A stretch of DNA of 16,239 bases from Collinsella sp. (GCA_022713905.1 JAIHTM010000028.1:1-16239); one strand, 5' to 3'; positions 1 to 7,503 are shown, counted from the first letter of the stretch. A program made the numbers and translations. Notes: generated from the letters alone by a model not told the origin.

Positions 1-1
1 T

Positions 2-628
2 CCGTGGCAGCGCTTCGCTCGCACCCACGTTCCCGGCCAGATCGTCAAGGGCAAGGTCACCAAGATCGTCCAGTTCGGTGTCTTCATCTCCGTCGAGGAT
101 GGCATCGAGGGCCTGGTGCACATCTCCGAGCTGGCGAACCGCCACGTGGAGAACCCGGAGACTGTCGTCAAGTCCGGCGAAGAGGTCTTCGTCAAGGTGA
201 TTGACGTCGATCTCGATCGTCGCCGCATCTCCCTGTCCCTCAAGCAGGCCAACGACTCCGTCGACCCGGCTTCCGAGGACTTCGATCCGGCTCTGTACGG
301 CATGCCGGCAGAGTACGACGAGCAGGGCAACTACAAGTACCCCGAAGGCTTCGACCCGAACACCAACGAATGGATCGCCGGTTACGAGAAGCAGCGCGAG
401 GAATGGGAATCCCAGTACGCCGCCGCCCACGAACTGTGGGAGGAGCACAAGGCGTTCGTCGCCAAGGAGCTGGAGAACGCCGCGGCTTCCGCTGCCGAGG
501 ATGGCCAGGCTCCGAAGGAAGAGAAGGTCGAGGAGACCTCCAACTACTCTTCCGACAACTCCTCCACGGGTACTCTCGCCGACTCCGACCAGCTCGCCGC
601 TCTGCGCGATCAGCTGCTCGGCAAGTGA
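2..628 (+). CDS. rpsA: 30S ribosomal protein S1, C-terminal part
   Basis: The reading frame is open from the window edge to TGA at 626-628, so the 5' part of the gene lies outside. The visible part opens with a complete S1 RNA-binding domain (roughly visible residues 12-82), with the strand pattern GKVTKIVQFGVFISV, then GIEGLVHISEL and RRRISLSLKQ. An acidic, Glu/Ala-rich tail of about 120 residues follows, including a YEKQREEWESQY segment typical of actinobacterial S1. S1 binds mRNA and helps the 30S subunit recruit transcripts. An ATG at 116 lies inside the S1 domain and is not the start. A rho-independent terminator follows 53 nt after the stop. Confidence 0.95.
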   Translation, partial: PWQRFARTHVPGQIVKGKVTKIVQFGVFISVEDGIEGLVHISELANRHVENPETVVKSGEEVFVKVIDVDLDRRRISLSLKQANDSVDPASEDFDPALYGMPAEYDEQGNYKYPEGFDPNTNEWIAGYEKQREEWESQYAAAHELWEEHKAFVAKELENAAASAAEDGQAPKEEKVEETSNYSSDNSSTGTLADSDQLAALRDQLLGK

Positions 629-681
629 GTCATCTCATCCCGAGAAGAAGTAGAATGCTGGTAGGATTTGCCGGCAGATAG

Positions 682-720
682 AAAAACGGGAATCGCCCCA
701 CACGGGTGGTTCCCGTTTTT
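682..720 (+). terminator. Rho-independent terminator after rpsA
   Basis: Arms AAAAACGGGAA (682-692) and TTCCCGTTTTT (710-720) pair perfectly. The inner part (CCAC/GTGG) extends the stem. The A-run before and T-run after mean it could work in both directions. Confidence 0.9.
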
Positions 721-726
721 CATATT

Positions 727-748
727 CCGCTCCCGCCGGCGGGAGCGG
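727..748. repeat. Perfect 22-bp palindrome
   Basis: CCGCTCCCGCC and GGCGGGAGCGG abut with no spacer. As RNA it would form a GC-rich hairpin with the central bases opened. It has no T tail, so it may add to termination of rpsA or be a protein site; its role is not clear from sequence. Confidence 0.6.
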
Positions 749-939
749 TCGAGCATAGCGAGACTGAGGGTGGTCTTTGCGCGATGCCGGTCATCCTCAC
801 TTCCCGGCTGCCCTGAACAACCGCGACACGCCCGGATATCCAGCAAGCCTGCCATGCGCGAATCAGTGAAATGGCGGAATGCTGCGAGAGTCCAAAAAAA
901 CGCCTTCCATCTCTGCCACGAAACCGGGCGTGTCGCGAA

Positions 940-945
940 TAGCAT
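940..945 (+). promoter_or_regulatory. Possible coaE -10 box (leaderless)
   Basis: TAGCAT ends 6 nt before the coaE ATG at 952. No Shine-Dalgarno sequence precedes that ATG. The spacing would put the transcription start at or next to the A of ATG. No good -35 is visible. Confidence 0.4.
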
Positions 946-951
946 GATGTC

Positions 952-1560
952 ATGAGCATTCGTATCGGACTGACCGGAGGCATCGCCGCGGGCAAGAGCA
1001 CCGTCGCCGCCCGGATGCGGGAACTCGGCGCGCTGGTCATCGACTATGACGGACTTGCGCATGAGATCGTGGCGCCCGGGGGAGTGGCGTTGCCACGGAT
1101 CGCCGCCGTGTTCGGCCCGGACGCGCTGCTGGCCGACGGATCGCTCAATCGGGCGTGGCTCGCCGAGCGTGTGTTCGGCCGTGACGCCGCTCCCGGCGCA
1201 CGCGAACGGTTGGACGACATCGAGCATCCTCTGATATATGCCGAAGCCGCACGGATGGAGCGACGGAATCCCGGCGCGAAGGTCATCGTCCATGACGTGC
1301 CGCTGCTCACAGAGGTGATCCGGTCGATTCCGTTCCAATTCGATCACATCGTCACGGTGGAGGCGCCGGAACAGATGCGCATCAGGCGCATGGTCGCGAC
1401 GCGCGGCATGACCGAACGGCAGGCCGCAGACCGTATCCGCAGCCAATCGAGCACAGCCGAGCGCCGGGAGCTTGCCGACATCGTCATCGATTCCACCCGC
1501 CCGATCCCCGACATGCTGGCGCAGGTCGATGGGCTGTATCGCCGGTGGAAGGCTCACTGA
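952..1560 (+). CDS. coaE: Dephospho-CoA kinase
   Basis: A 202-residue protein, the usual CoaE length. It phosphorylates the ribose 3'-OH of dephospho-CoA with ATP, the last step of coenzyme A synthesis, in the cytoplasm. The Walker A loop GGIAAGKST is at residues 9-17, followed by IDYDGLAHE near 30-38, which matches the CoA-substrate motif of the family. Late in the protein, QSSTAERRELADIVIDST matches the Q-x5-R-x3-AD-x-VI signature. The start at 952 gives the family-typical N-terminus (IRIGLTGGIAAGKS). No ribosome binding site is seen, but a TAGCAT box lies 6 nt upstream, so the mRNA may be leaderless. It lies between rpsA and uvrB, with no overlap with either. Confidence 0.93.
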   Translation: MSIRIGLTGGIAAGKSTVAARMRELGALVIDYDGLAHEIVAPGGVALPRIAAVFGPDALLADGSLNRAWLAERVFGRDAAPGARERLDDIEHPLIYAEAARMERRNPGAKVIVHDVPLLTEVIRSIPFQFDHIVTVEAPEQMRIRRMVATRGMTERQAADRIRSQSSTAERRELADIVIDSTRPIPDMLAQVDGLYRRWKAH

Positions 1561-1604
1561 ATCATCCGCCCGTGAAAAGGTGTGAGCCCGGCAGCGCCGC
1601 AAAA

Positions 1605-1676
1605 CGCACATGAAACCCGCCAAATCCCTGTATTTCCAAGACATGCATGTTTTGTGCGATTGTGCTGTTTTGTGCG
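1605..1676. repeat. TGTGCG repeats upstream of uvrB
   Basis: A 10-bp direct repeat GTTTTGTGCG occurs at 1649-1658 and 1667-1676, with start-to-start distance 18 bp. An inverted CGCACA copy sits at 1605-1610. They lie in the coaE-uvrB gap, upstream of the proposed uvrB promoter, and could be a regulator site. Confidence 0.45.
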
Positions 1677-1703
1677 TTATCCTCGCACTTTTCTTATTGA
1701 GAA

Positions 1704-1731
1704 CCGTTCGCTGAACGGATGGCGGTAAGCT
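1704..1731 (+). promoter_or_regulatory. Possible uvrB promoter with inverted repeat
   Basis: TAAGCT (1726-1731) ends 7 nt before the uvrB ATG, a leaderless-type spacing. Just upstream, CCGTTC-GCT-GAACGG (1704-1718) is a perfect 6-bp inverted repeat in the place where RNA polymerase would bind, a natural spot for a repressor. It does not match the GAAC-N4-GTTC layout of actinobacterial LexA boxes. A weak purine stretch GGAAG (1732-1736) could instead serve as ribosome binding site, though it is very close to the ATG. Confidence 0.4.
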
Positions 1732-1738
1732 GGAAGCC

Positions 1739-3850
1739 ATGGGATTCAACATCGAGCGCGCCGACAAGCCATTCGTCGTCAAATCACCGTACAAGCCGTC
1801 CGGCGACCAGCCGCAGGCCATTGAGGAGCTGGCCACCCGCATCGAGAACGGCGAGAACGACGTGGTGCTCATGGGAGCCACCGGTACGGGCAAGACCGCG
1901 ACGACCGCATGGCTCATCGAACGGCTGCAGCGGCCGACGCTCATCATCGAGCCGAACAAGACACTCGCCGCGCAGCTATGCGCCGAATTCCGCGAACTCA
2001 TGCCCGACAACGCGGTCAGCTACTTCGTCAGCTACTACGACTACTACCAGCCCGAGGCGTATATACCGCAGACCGACACGTACATCGAGAAGGACTCCAA
2101 CATCAACGACGATGTGGAGCGGTTGCGCCATCAGGCCACCGCGAACCTGCTCACGCGGCGTGACTGCGTGGTCGTCGCCACCGTTTCGTGCATCTACGGC
2201 CTCGGTACGCCGGAGGAGTACGCCGGCCGCATGCTGTTCCTCCAGGAAGGCCAGCAGATTGACCGCGATCAGCTGCTTCGCAAGTTCGTCGACATGCAGT
2301 ACAAGCGCAACGACATCGCGTTCACGCGCGGCACGTTCCGCGTGCGTGGCGACACCGTCGAGATCATCCCGGTATATGAGGAGCTGGCTATCCGCATCGA
2401 GTTCTTCGGCGACGAGATCGACCGCATCTCCACGTTGCATCCGCTCACCGGTGACGTGATCGACCACGAGACCTCCGTGCACATCTTCCCCGCCTCGCAT
2501 TACGTCGCCGGCCCCGAGCGCATGGAGCATGCGTTGAAGACCATCAAGGAGGAGCTGGACCAGCGCGTGGCCGAACTCAAGAAGCAGGGCAAGGAGCTGG
2601 AGGCGCAGCGCCTGACCATGCGCACCACATATGACCTGGAGATGCTGACGCAGGTCGGCGTGTGCTCAGGCGTGGAGAACTATTCGCGGCATTTCGACAA
2701 CCGCGCACCCGGCACGCCGCCGCACACGCTGCTCGACTTCTTCCCGGATGACTTCCTGCTGGTCATCGACGAGTCGCATGTCACCGTGCCGCAGATCGGC
2801 GCGATGTACGAGGGAGACGCGTCCCGCAAGCGCACGCTGGTCGAACATGGGTTCCGTCTGCCGTCCGCGATGGACAACCGCCCGCTCAAATGGCCGGAGT
2901 TCCTGGACCGCGTCGGGCAGACCGTATACCTGTCGGCGACGCCCGGCGACTATGAGCTCGGTCTGTCGGACGGCGTGGTCGAGCAGATCATCCGACCGAC
3001 CGGTCTGGTCGACCCGAAGATCGACGTGCGCCCGACCAAGGGGCAGGTCGACGACCTGCTCGCCGAGATCAAGGACCGCGTCGACAAAAACGAGCGCACG
3101 CTGGTGACGACACTGACCAAGAAGATGGCCGAGGATCTGACCGACTACCTGCTGGAACGCGGCATCAAGGTCGAATACCTGCATTCCGACGTCGACACGC
3201 TGCGGCGCGTCGAACTGCTGCGCGAACTGCGCGAAGGCAAGATCGACGTCATCGTAGGCATCAACCTGCTGCGAGAGGGACTGGACCTGCCCGAGGTATC
3301 GCTGGTGGCCATCCTCGACGCCGACAAGGAGGGGTTCCTGCGCTCGTACCGCTCGCTGATCCAGACCATCGGTCGCGCGGCCCGCAACGTATCGGGCACG
3401 GTCATCATGTACGCCGACGAGACCACCGACGCGATGCGCAAGGCCATCGACGAGACCGACCGTCGCCGTGTGCGGCAGATCTCCTACAACAAGGAGCACG
3501 GCATCGACCCGAAGCCGCTCATCAAGAAGATCAGCGACGTCAACGACATGCTCGCCAAGGAGGACGTGGACACGGCCACGCTGCTCGAAGGCGGCTACCG
3601 CAACGCGGGCAAGGCCGGCAACACCCATCTGGGTGTGCCCTCCCTCGACGCCGCGGAGGCCGACAAGCGACATGAGGAGATACTCAAGGCGGGGCTTCCC
3701 GCGCAGGATCTCGCCGACCTTATCCGTCAGCTGAGCGAGCAGATGCACACCGCCGCCGAACAGCTCCAGTTCGAGCTCGCAGCACGCCTGCGCGACGAGA
3801 TCCGCGACCTCAAGAAGGAACTGCGCCAGATGACGGAAGCGAACAAGTGA
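1739..3850 (+). CDS. uvrB: Excinuclease ABC subunit B
   Basis: A 703-residue protein, full length for UvrB. It is the damage-verifying helicase-like subunit of nucleotide excision repair. It takes over lesions from UvrA and recruits UvrC for incision. Visible motifs in order: Walker A GATGTGKT (residues 46-53); the Tyr-rich beta-hairpin YYDYYQPEAY (about 99-108), which inserts between DNA strands; the motif II segment LLVIDESHVTVPQ; the YLSATPG motif III; QTIGRAARN motif VI; and a C-terminal UVR domain (ADLIRQLSEQM...LAARLRDEI) that contacts UvrC. The start at 1739 gives the usual N-terminus before FVVKSPYKPSGDQPQAI. It lies 178 bp after coaE, and terC follows after 47 bp without a visible terminator. 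Confidence 0.97.
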   Translation: MGFNIERADKPFVVKSPYKPSGDQPQAIEELATRIENGENDVVLMGATGTGKTATTAWLIERLQRPTLIIEPNKTLAAQLCAEFRELMPDNAVSYFVSYYDYYQPEAYIPQTDTYIEKDSNINDDVERLRHQATANLLTRRDCVVVATVSCIYGLGTPEEYAGRMLFLQEGQQIDRDQLLRKFVDMQYKRNDIAFTRGTFRVRGDTVEIIPVYEELAIRIEFFGDEIDRISTLHPLTGDVIDHETSVHIFPASHYVAGPERMEHALKTIKEELDQRVAELKKQGKELEAQRLTMRTTYDLEMLTQVGVCSGVENYSRHFDNRAPGTPPHTLLDFFPDDFLLVIDESHVTVPQIGAMYEGDASRKRTLVEHGFRLPSAMDNRPLKWPEFLDRVGQTVYLSATPGDYELGLSDGVVEQIIRPTGLVDPKIDVRPTKGQVDDLLAEIKDRVDKNERTLVTTLTKKMAEDLTDYLLERGIKVEYLHSDVDTLRRVELLRELREGKIDVIVGINLLREGLDLPEVSLVAILDADKEGFLRSYRSLIQTIGRAARNVSGTVIMYADETTDAMRKAIDETDRRRVRQISYNKEHGIDPKPLIKKISDVNDMLAKEDVDTATLLEGGYRNAGKAGNTHLGVPSLDAAEADKRHEEILKAGLPAQDLADLIRQLSEQMHTAAEQLQFELAARLRDEIRDLKKELRQMTEANK

Positions 3851-3884
3851 GCATTTCGTGACAGAGAGCGTCACAGCCCTTTCC

Positions 3885-3890
3885 TATGCT
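3885..3890 (+). promoter_or_regulatory. Possible terC -10 box (leaderless)
   Basis: TATGCT is followed by 7 nt and then ATG at 3898. The other in-frame ATG, at 3886, lies inside this box. No Shine-Dalgarno sequence supports either start. The layout favours a leaderless message starting at 3898. Confidence 0.5.
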
Positions 3891-3897
3891 GGTAGAC

Positions 3898-4887
3898 ATG
3901 TCTGAAACCCCTGTCGCTTTTATGATCGCCACCTTTGCGGTGCTGATCGCGTTTTTCGTTGTGGATCTGTTCGTCATCGGCCGCAAGCCGCATGTGCCCA
4001 GCACCAAGGAGTGCGTGCAGCACATCGCCTTTTTCGTGGTCATGGCGCTGATTTTCGGCGGACTGGTATGGTGCTTTGCCGGTTCGAAGCCCGCGATCGA
4101 ATTCTATTCGGGATGGCTCACCGAGTACTCGCTGAGCATCGACAACCTGTTCGTCTTCGTCATCATCATGTCGAACTTCGCCGTGCCGAAAGTGCTCCAG
4201 AAGTACGTGCTGTCCGTCGGCATCACCGTCGCGCTGATTCTGCGCGGCTGCTTCATCCTGGTCGGCGCGGCCATTGTTCAGCGGTTCACGTGGGTGTTCT
4301 TCCTGTTCGGCGCCTTCCTGATCTATACGGCGATCAAGCTGGTCGTCGGAGGCGATGATGATGAGGAATACCATGAGAACGGCCTGATCCGCATGCTGCG
4401 CAAGGTGATTCGCATCACCGACGATTATGACGGCGAGAAGCTGCGCACCGAGAAGGACGGCAAGTCGTACTGGACTCCGATGCTGATCGTGTTCCTGACC
4501 ATCGGCACGACGGACGTCATGTTCGCGTTTGATTCCATTCCCGCGATCTTCGGCCTGACGAAGGATCCGTTCATCGTCTTCACGTCGAACGTGTTCGCTC
4601 TGCTGGGCCTGCAGCAGCTGTACTTCCTGCTGGGCGCACTGCTCGACAAGCTCGTCTACCTGCCGGTCGGGCTCGCGTTCGTGCTCGGCTTCATCGGCAT
4701 CAAGCTGGTGATGGAGGCGTTGAGCGGCAATACGCTGCCGTTCATCAATGGCGGTCACCCGGTCTCTTGGGTGCCCGAGGTACCGACGTGGGTGTCGCTT
4801 GTCGTGATCGTCGTCGCCATCGGATCGTCGGCCATCGCGAGCGTCATGAAGATGAAGTCGGTCGAGGCCGCGAAGAGCGAAGCCTGA
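3898..4887 (+). CDS. TerC-family integral membrane protein
   Basis: A 329-residue polytopic membrane protein matching the TerC/Alx family in length and pattern. Hydrophobic segments lie near residues 8-27, 42-61, 83-93, 104-127, 131-150, 195-220, 227-249, 256-273 and 297-316. The family's conserved acidic motifs are present: SLSIDNLFVFVIIM (79-91) and FLTIGTTDVMFAFDSIPAI (199-217), whose Asp residues lie within the membrane. Family members are linked to tellurite resistance and, more recently, to manganese export. The real substrate here is inferred only from the family. I chose 3898 rather than 3886 because the upstream ATG overlaps a -10-like box. A charged cytoplasmic loop (DDDEEYHEN, 153-161) divides the two halves. 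Confidence 0.9.
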   Translation: MSETPVAFMIATFAVLIAFFVVDLFVIGRKPHVPSTKECVQHIAFFVVMALIFGGLVWCFAGSKPAIEFYSGWLTEYSLSIDNLFVFVIIMSNFAVPKVLQKYVLSVGITVALILRGCFILVGAAIVQRFTWVFFLFGAFLIYTAIKLVVGGDDDEEYHENGLIRMLRKVIRITDDYDGEKLRTEKDGKSYWTPMLIVFLTIGTTDVMFAFDSIPAIFGLTKDPFIVFTSNVFALLGLQQLYFLLGALLDKLVYLPVGLAFVLGFIGIKLVMEALSGNTLPFINGGHPVSWVPEVPTWVSLVVIVVAIGSSAIASVMKMKSVEAAKSEA

Positions 4888-4900
4888 GCCGCCCAAAAGA

Positions 4901-4914
4901 TGTGAGCGCTCACA
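4901..4914. promoter_or_regulatory. LacI-type operator upstream of pyk
   Basis: TGTGAGCGCTCACA is a perfect 14-bp palindrome, identical to the core of a symmetric lac operator. In bifidobacteria, LacI-family regulators such as AraQ and MalR1 are known to control central carbon genes including pyk, so this is the likely target. It lies about 40 bp upstream of the proposed -10 box, and a GGCTCAC half-site follows at 4934-4940. Confidence 0.8.
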
Positions 4915-4955
4915 ACACGCCCGTGAAAACAGTGGCTCACGTCGCCCAAACCTAG

Positions 4956-4961
4956 TACACT
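4956..4961 (+). promoter_or_regulatory. Possible pyk -10 box
   Basis: TACACT would start transcription near 4968, leaving a leader of about 60 nt before pyk. The -35 region is weak, so activation or regulation via the palindrome at 4901-4914 is plausible. Confidence 0.45.
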
Positions 4962-4975
4962 TGCCTGTGGCAGTG

Positions 4976-5001
4976 GAAGTCGCAAGACTTCTTCCTAGAA
5001 G
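4976..5001 (+). promoter_or_regulatory. Overlapping hairpins in the pyk leader
   Basis: GAAGTC-GCAA-GACTTC (4976-4991) is a 6-bp stem with a GNRA-type loop. CTTCT-TCCT-AGAAG (4988-5001) is a second stem that shares bases 4988-4991 with the first, so only one can form at a time. The second ends 27 nt before the start codon. Confidence 0.4.
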
Positions 5002-5028
5002 AAATCACATAAGAATAGGTAGGCATTC

Positions 5029-6471
5029 ATGCGTAAAGCCAAGATCGTAGACACCATCGGTCCTTCCACCGAGTCTCCCGAAGGCATCACCAAGCTGGTT
5101 GAGGCCGGTATGGACGTGGCCCGTCTGAACCGTTCCCACGGCACTCCGGAGGATCACCTCAAGGTCTACAACAACGTGCGCGCGGCCTCCAAGGCGACCG
5201 GTCGTAACGTCGCCGCCATGGTCGATCTCCAGGGCCCGAAGATCCGCTGCGGCTGGTTCAAGAAGAACGCCGAGGGCGAGGACAAGGTCCAGCTTGAGGA
5301 AGGCCAGGAGTTCATCATCACCACCGACGATGTCGAAGGCGACGAGCACATCACCTCCACCACCTTCAAGGGCCTGCCCGGCGACTGCCACCCCGGCGAC
5401 CCGATCCTGATCGACGACGGCAAGGTTCGTCTGGAGGTCACCAAGGTCGAGGGCAACAACGTGCACACCAAGGTCGTCGTTGCCGGCCCGGTCTCCTCCC
5501 ACAAGGGCATCAACCTGCCCGGCGTGGCCGTGAGCCTGCCAGCCCTGACCGAGAAGGATGAGGCCGACCTGCGTTGGGCCATCCGCACCGGCGCCGACAT
5601 CATCGCCATGTCCTTCGTGCGTTTCGCCACCGACATCGACCGCGCCCACGAGATCATGGACGAGGAAGGCCGTCGTATCCCGATCGTCGCCAAGATCGAG
5701 AAGCCGCAGGCTCTGGAGAACCTTGAGGACATCGTCAAGACGTTCGACGGCGTCATGGCCGCCCGTGGCGACATGGCCGTCGAGTGCCCGCTGGAAGAGG
5801 TCCCGCTGGCCACCAAGCGCATCATCGAGCTGGCCCGTCAGTACGCCAAGCCCGTCATCGTCGCCACCGAGGTCCTGGGCTCCATGGTCCACTCCCCGGT
5901 TCCGTCCCGTGCAGAGGCTTCCGACTGCGCAAACGCCGTGCTTGACGGCGCCGACGCCACGATGACCTCCAACGAGACCGCCGTCGGCGAGTACCCGACC
6001 GAGACCGTCGCCACGATGAGCCGCATCTCCGGCTTCGCCACCGAGCACGGCTTCGACCGCATCCCCGAGCTGAAGAACCTCGACATGTCCTCCACCGGCG
6101 CCGTTTCCTCCGCCGCCGTCGACCTGGCCGAGAAGCTCAACGCCAAGGCCATCGTCGCCTACACCCAGACCGGCAACACCGTGCACCGTGTGTCCCGCGA
6201 GCGTCCGGCCGCCCCGATCTACGGCCTGACCACCAACGAGCACACCTACCACTGGCTGGCCCTCTCCTGGGGCACCGAGGCCTTCCTGCTCGATGAGGAC
6301 TACCACGACAAGACCCGCAAGGATCTCATGGCCTTCACCGACAAGGTCCTCAAGAACGCCGGCAAGGTCTCCGACGGCGACAAGATCGTCGTGCTGAGCT
6401 CCGCTCAGGGCGAGCACGCCGCTGGCAGCACCGACACCATCTACGTGCACACCGTCGGTGCCAACGACTGA
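5029..6471 (+). CDS. pyk: Pyruvate kinase
   Basis: A 480-residue protein, the usual length. It makes pyruvate and ATP from phosphoenolpyruvate and ADP, the final ATP-yielding step of glycolysis and of the bifid shunt. Motifs in order: RKAKIVDTIGPST (N-terminus); ARLNRSHG (31-38), where many relatives have NFSHG; DLQGPKIR (66-73); IVAKIEKPQALENL; the active-site region VMAARGDMAVE (near 241-251); and MTSNETAVGEYP (near 312-323), where relatives usually have SGETA. Lys in DLQGPKIR, rather than Glu, is the mark of K+-independent pyruvate kinases by known family rules. AGGTAGG (5017-5023) is the ribosome binding site. The gene stands alone between a LacI-type operator and a strong terminator. Its strongly optimised codons (GTC, CTG, AAG, GGC) suggest high expression. 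Confidence 0.97.
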   Translation: MRKAKIVDTIGPSTESPEGITKLVEAGMDVARLNRSHGTPEDHLKVYNNVRAASKATGRNVAAMVDLQGPKIRCGWFKKNAEGEDKVQLEEGQEFIITTDDVEGDEHITSTTFKGLPGDCHPGDPILIDDGKVRLEVTKVEGNNVHTKVVVAGPVSSHKGINLPGVAVSLPALTEKDEADLRWAIRTGADIIAMSFVRFATDIDRAHEIMDEEGRRIPIVAKIEKPQALENLEDIVKTFDGVMAARGDMAVECPLEEVPLATKRIIELARQYAKPVIVATEVLGSMVHSPVPSRAEASDCANAVLDGADATMTSNETAVGEYPTETVATMSRISGFATEHGFDRIPELKNLDMSSTGAVSSAAVDLAEKLNAKAIVAYTQTGNTVHRVSRERPAAPIYGLTTNEHTYHWLALSWGTEAFLLDEDYHDKTRKDLMAFTDKVLKNAGKVSDGDKIVVLSSAQGEHAAGSTDTIYVHTVGAND

Positions 6472-6490
6472 TTTCAGCTGATAGCAGATT

Positions 6491-6519
6491 CGGTTTCCGC
6501 TGCGTGACGACGGAAGCCG
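6491..6519 (+). terminator. First hairpin after pyk
   Basis: CGGTTTCCG (6491-6499) pairs with CGGAAGCCG (6511-6519) with one G-U pair and an 11-nt loop. There is no T-run. It may assist the stronger terminator that follows. Confidence 0.4.
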
Positions 6520-6528
6520 AATACTCAT

Positions 6529-6570
6529 GCGTGGGCCCCCGCTCCGAAACGAGCGGGGGCCCACGCGCTT
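6529..6570 (+). terminator. Strong terminator after pyk
   Basis: A perfect 16-bp stem, GCGTGGGCCCCCGCTC (6529-6544) with its complement (6551-6566), and loop CGAAAC. Only a short T-run follows. It sits between the convergent pyk and NUDIX genes, so it may serve both. Confidence 0.85.
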
Positions 6571-6679
6571 TCGCCAGGGAATCGCATCGGCTCAAGGACG
6601 ATGCGGAAGGTCGTCGCGCGGGTGCGGGGCAGATGCGCGACTGTCTCGTGCGGAAGGCGAACCGCACAATCTCACATGC

Positions 6680-7285
6680 TCACATGCCGATGTGCTCCAG
6701 CAGTCCCTCATGCAGGCGAAGGATCGCGATAATCGTCTTCGCATCAACGATGGTGCCGTTGGTCACCATCTCCATGGCCTCCTGTTGCGTGTACAGGCGT
6801 ACAGCGGGACGTGGCGTCTCCGGGCCGATCGCGGAACGGTCCACCTCCTTGAGTCCCGTCGCCAGATACAGCGCGGTGTACTGCGAGGAGAAGCTGGGCG
6901 TGTTGATGAAGCGCGTGAACTGGGTGAGCTTCGAAGCCTCGTAGCCGGCCTCCTCGCGCAGCTTGCGGCTTGCAACGTCCAGATACTGCTCGCTTGGCGC
7001 GTTGGCATGGCCTGCCGGAATCTCCAACGTCCAGCGATGGGTCGGGATGCGGTACTGCTCGACGAACGGAATCTTCCCGTCAGCGGTCACCGCAAGGACG
7101 CCGACGGTGTCCCCGTTGTTCTCATGCAGGATGAACCGTTCGAACTGGCCGACCTGCGCCGAACTGAACGCGACCCTGTCCACGTTGAAATAATGGGTCT
7201 CGACGATTTGCTTGCGGGACTCCTCCTTGACCGGTGTCGGACGCCACGGATCGAAGGGTCTGTAAGTGTCACTGTCCATGCTCAT
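6680..7285 (-). CDS. NUDIX hydrolase, ADP-ribose pyrophosphatase type
   Basis: A 201-residue protein in which a NUDIX fold is recognisable. The segment GKIPFVEQYRIPTHRWTLEIPAG (70-92) is typical of ADP-ribose pyrophosphatases, which split ADP-ribose to AMP and ribose 5-phosphate. The NUDIX box runs G92-x6-E99-x7-R107-K108-L109-R110-E111-E112-A113-G114-Y115. The extra residue between G and E is as I recall in actinobacterial ADP-ribose pyrophosphatases. Lys108 replaces the Glu of the REUXEE core, an important metal/catalytic position, so activity may be altered. The start at 7285 has AAGGTG six nt upstream; Met at 7279 is a possible alternative. A longer upstream frame to 7447 is not supported. 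Confidence 0.8.
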   Translation of the reverse strand: MSMDSDTYRPFDPWRPTPVKEESRKQIVETHYFNVDRVAFSSAQVGQFERFILHENNGDTVGVLAVTADGKIPFVEQYRIPTHRWTLEIPAGHANAPSEQYLDVASRKLREEAGYEASKLTQFTRFINTPSFSSQYTALYLATGLKEVDRSAIGPETPRPAVRLYTQQEAMEMVTNGTIVDAKTIIAILRLHEGLLEHIGM

Positions 7286-7320
7286 AAGCCTCACCTTTGA
7301 TAGTTCTCTTATGTGTTTCC

Positions 7321-7326
7321 ATTGTA
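7321..7326 (-). promoter_or_regulatory. Possible -10 box of the NUDIX gene
   Basis: On the minus strand this reads TACAAT. Transcription would start near 7314, giving a leader of about 30 nt that contains the AAAGGTGAGG ribosome binding site. The -35 region is weak. Confidence 0.45.
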
Positions 7327-7470
7327 GGTCCGCGCTGGTGAGTTGCGGGGATATTCGGCGCGGCGTTGATGCTACCGGCGTAAATCGCGTGCCGGGGCGT
7401 ATGGCGTCCACGGAACCGGCGTGACTCGCTGGAATGATGCGCGGCACGCCTGCAATGGACGAATGACGTA

Positions 7471-7490
7471 GCGATATGCTAAACTATCGC
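7471..7490 (+). promoter_or_regulatory. Possible tRNA promoter
   Basis: Overlapping -10-like boxes TATGCT (7475-7480) and TAAACT (7480-7485) lie 19-24 nt before the mature tRNA. They are enclosed in an inverted repeat GCGATA...TATCGC (7471-7476, 7485-7490). No clear -35 is visible. Confidence 0.4.
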
Positions 7491-7503
7491 GAGTGCCAGA
7501 AAC

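Larger units (their letters stand above)
629..951. other. Non-coding gap between rpsA and coaE
   Basis: Apart from the rpsA terminator, this 323-bp gap holds a perfect 22-bp palindrome at 727-748 (CCGCTCCCGCC followed by its complement), only 6 bp after the terminator T-run. Reading frames through 749-951 lack a ribosome binding site and a coding-like composition, and I see no gene. The last 12 bp carry the proposed coaE -10 box. Confidence 0.6.

Noticed and set aside
1701..1718. LexA/SOS box upstream of uvrB
   Set aside because: The inverted repeat is GTTC...GAAC, the reverse of the GAAC-N4-GTTC order of actinobacterial SOS boxes.
2666..3874. 402-residue minus-strand frame opposite uvrB
   Set aside because: It lies antisense to conserved UvrB motifs and has no start signals. 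It is a typical high-GC shadow.
3871..4896. 341-residue minus-strand frame opposite terC
   Set aside because: It mirrors terC, is extremely rich in Asp, Glu, His, Arg and Gln, and has no ribosome binding site. terC itself is certain.
5005..6564. 519-residue minus-strand frame opposite pyk
   Set aside because: Gly/Val/Asp-rich shadow of the pyk codons; it runs beyond both ends of pyk without start signals.
7286..7447. N-terminal extension of the NUDIX protein
   Set aside because: It crosses the proposed -10 box and leads into the NUDIX frame only by absence of a stop. A good ribosome binding site supports the start at 7285.
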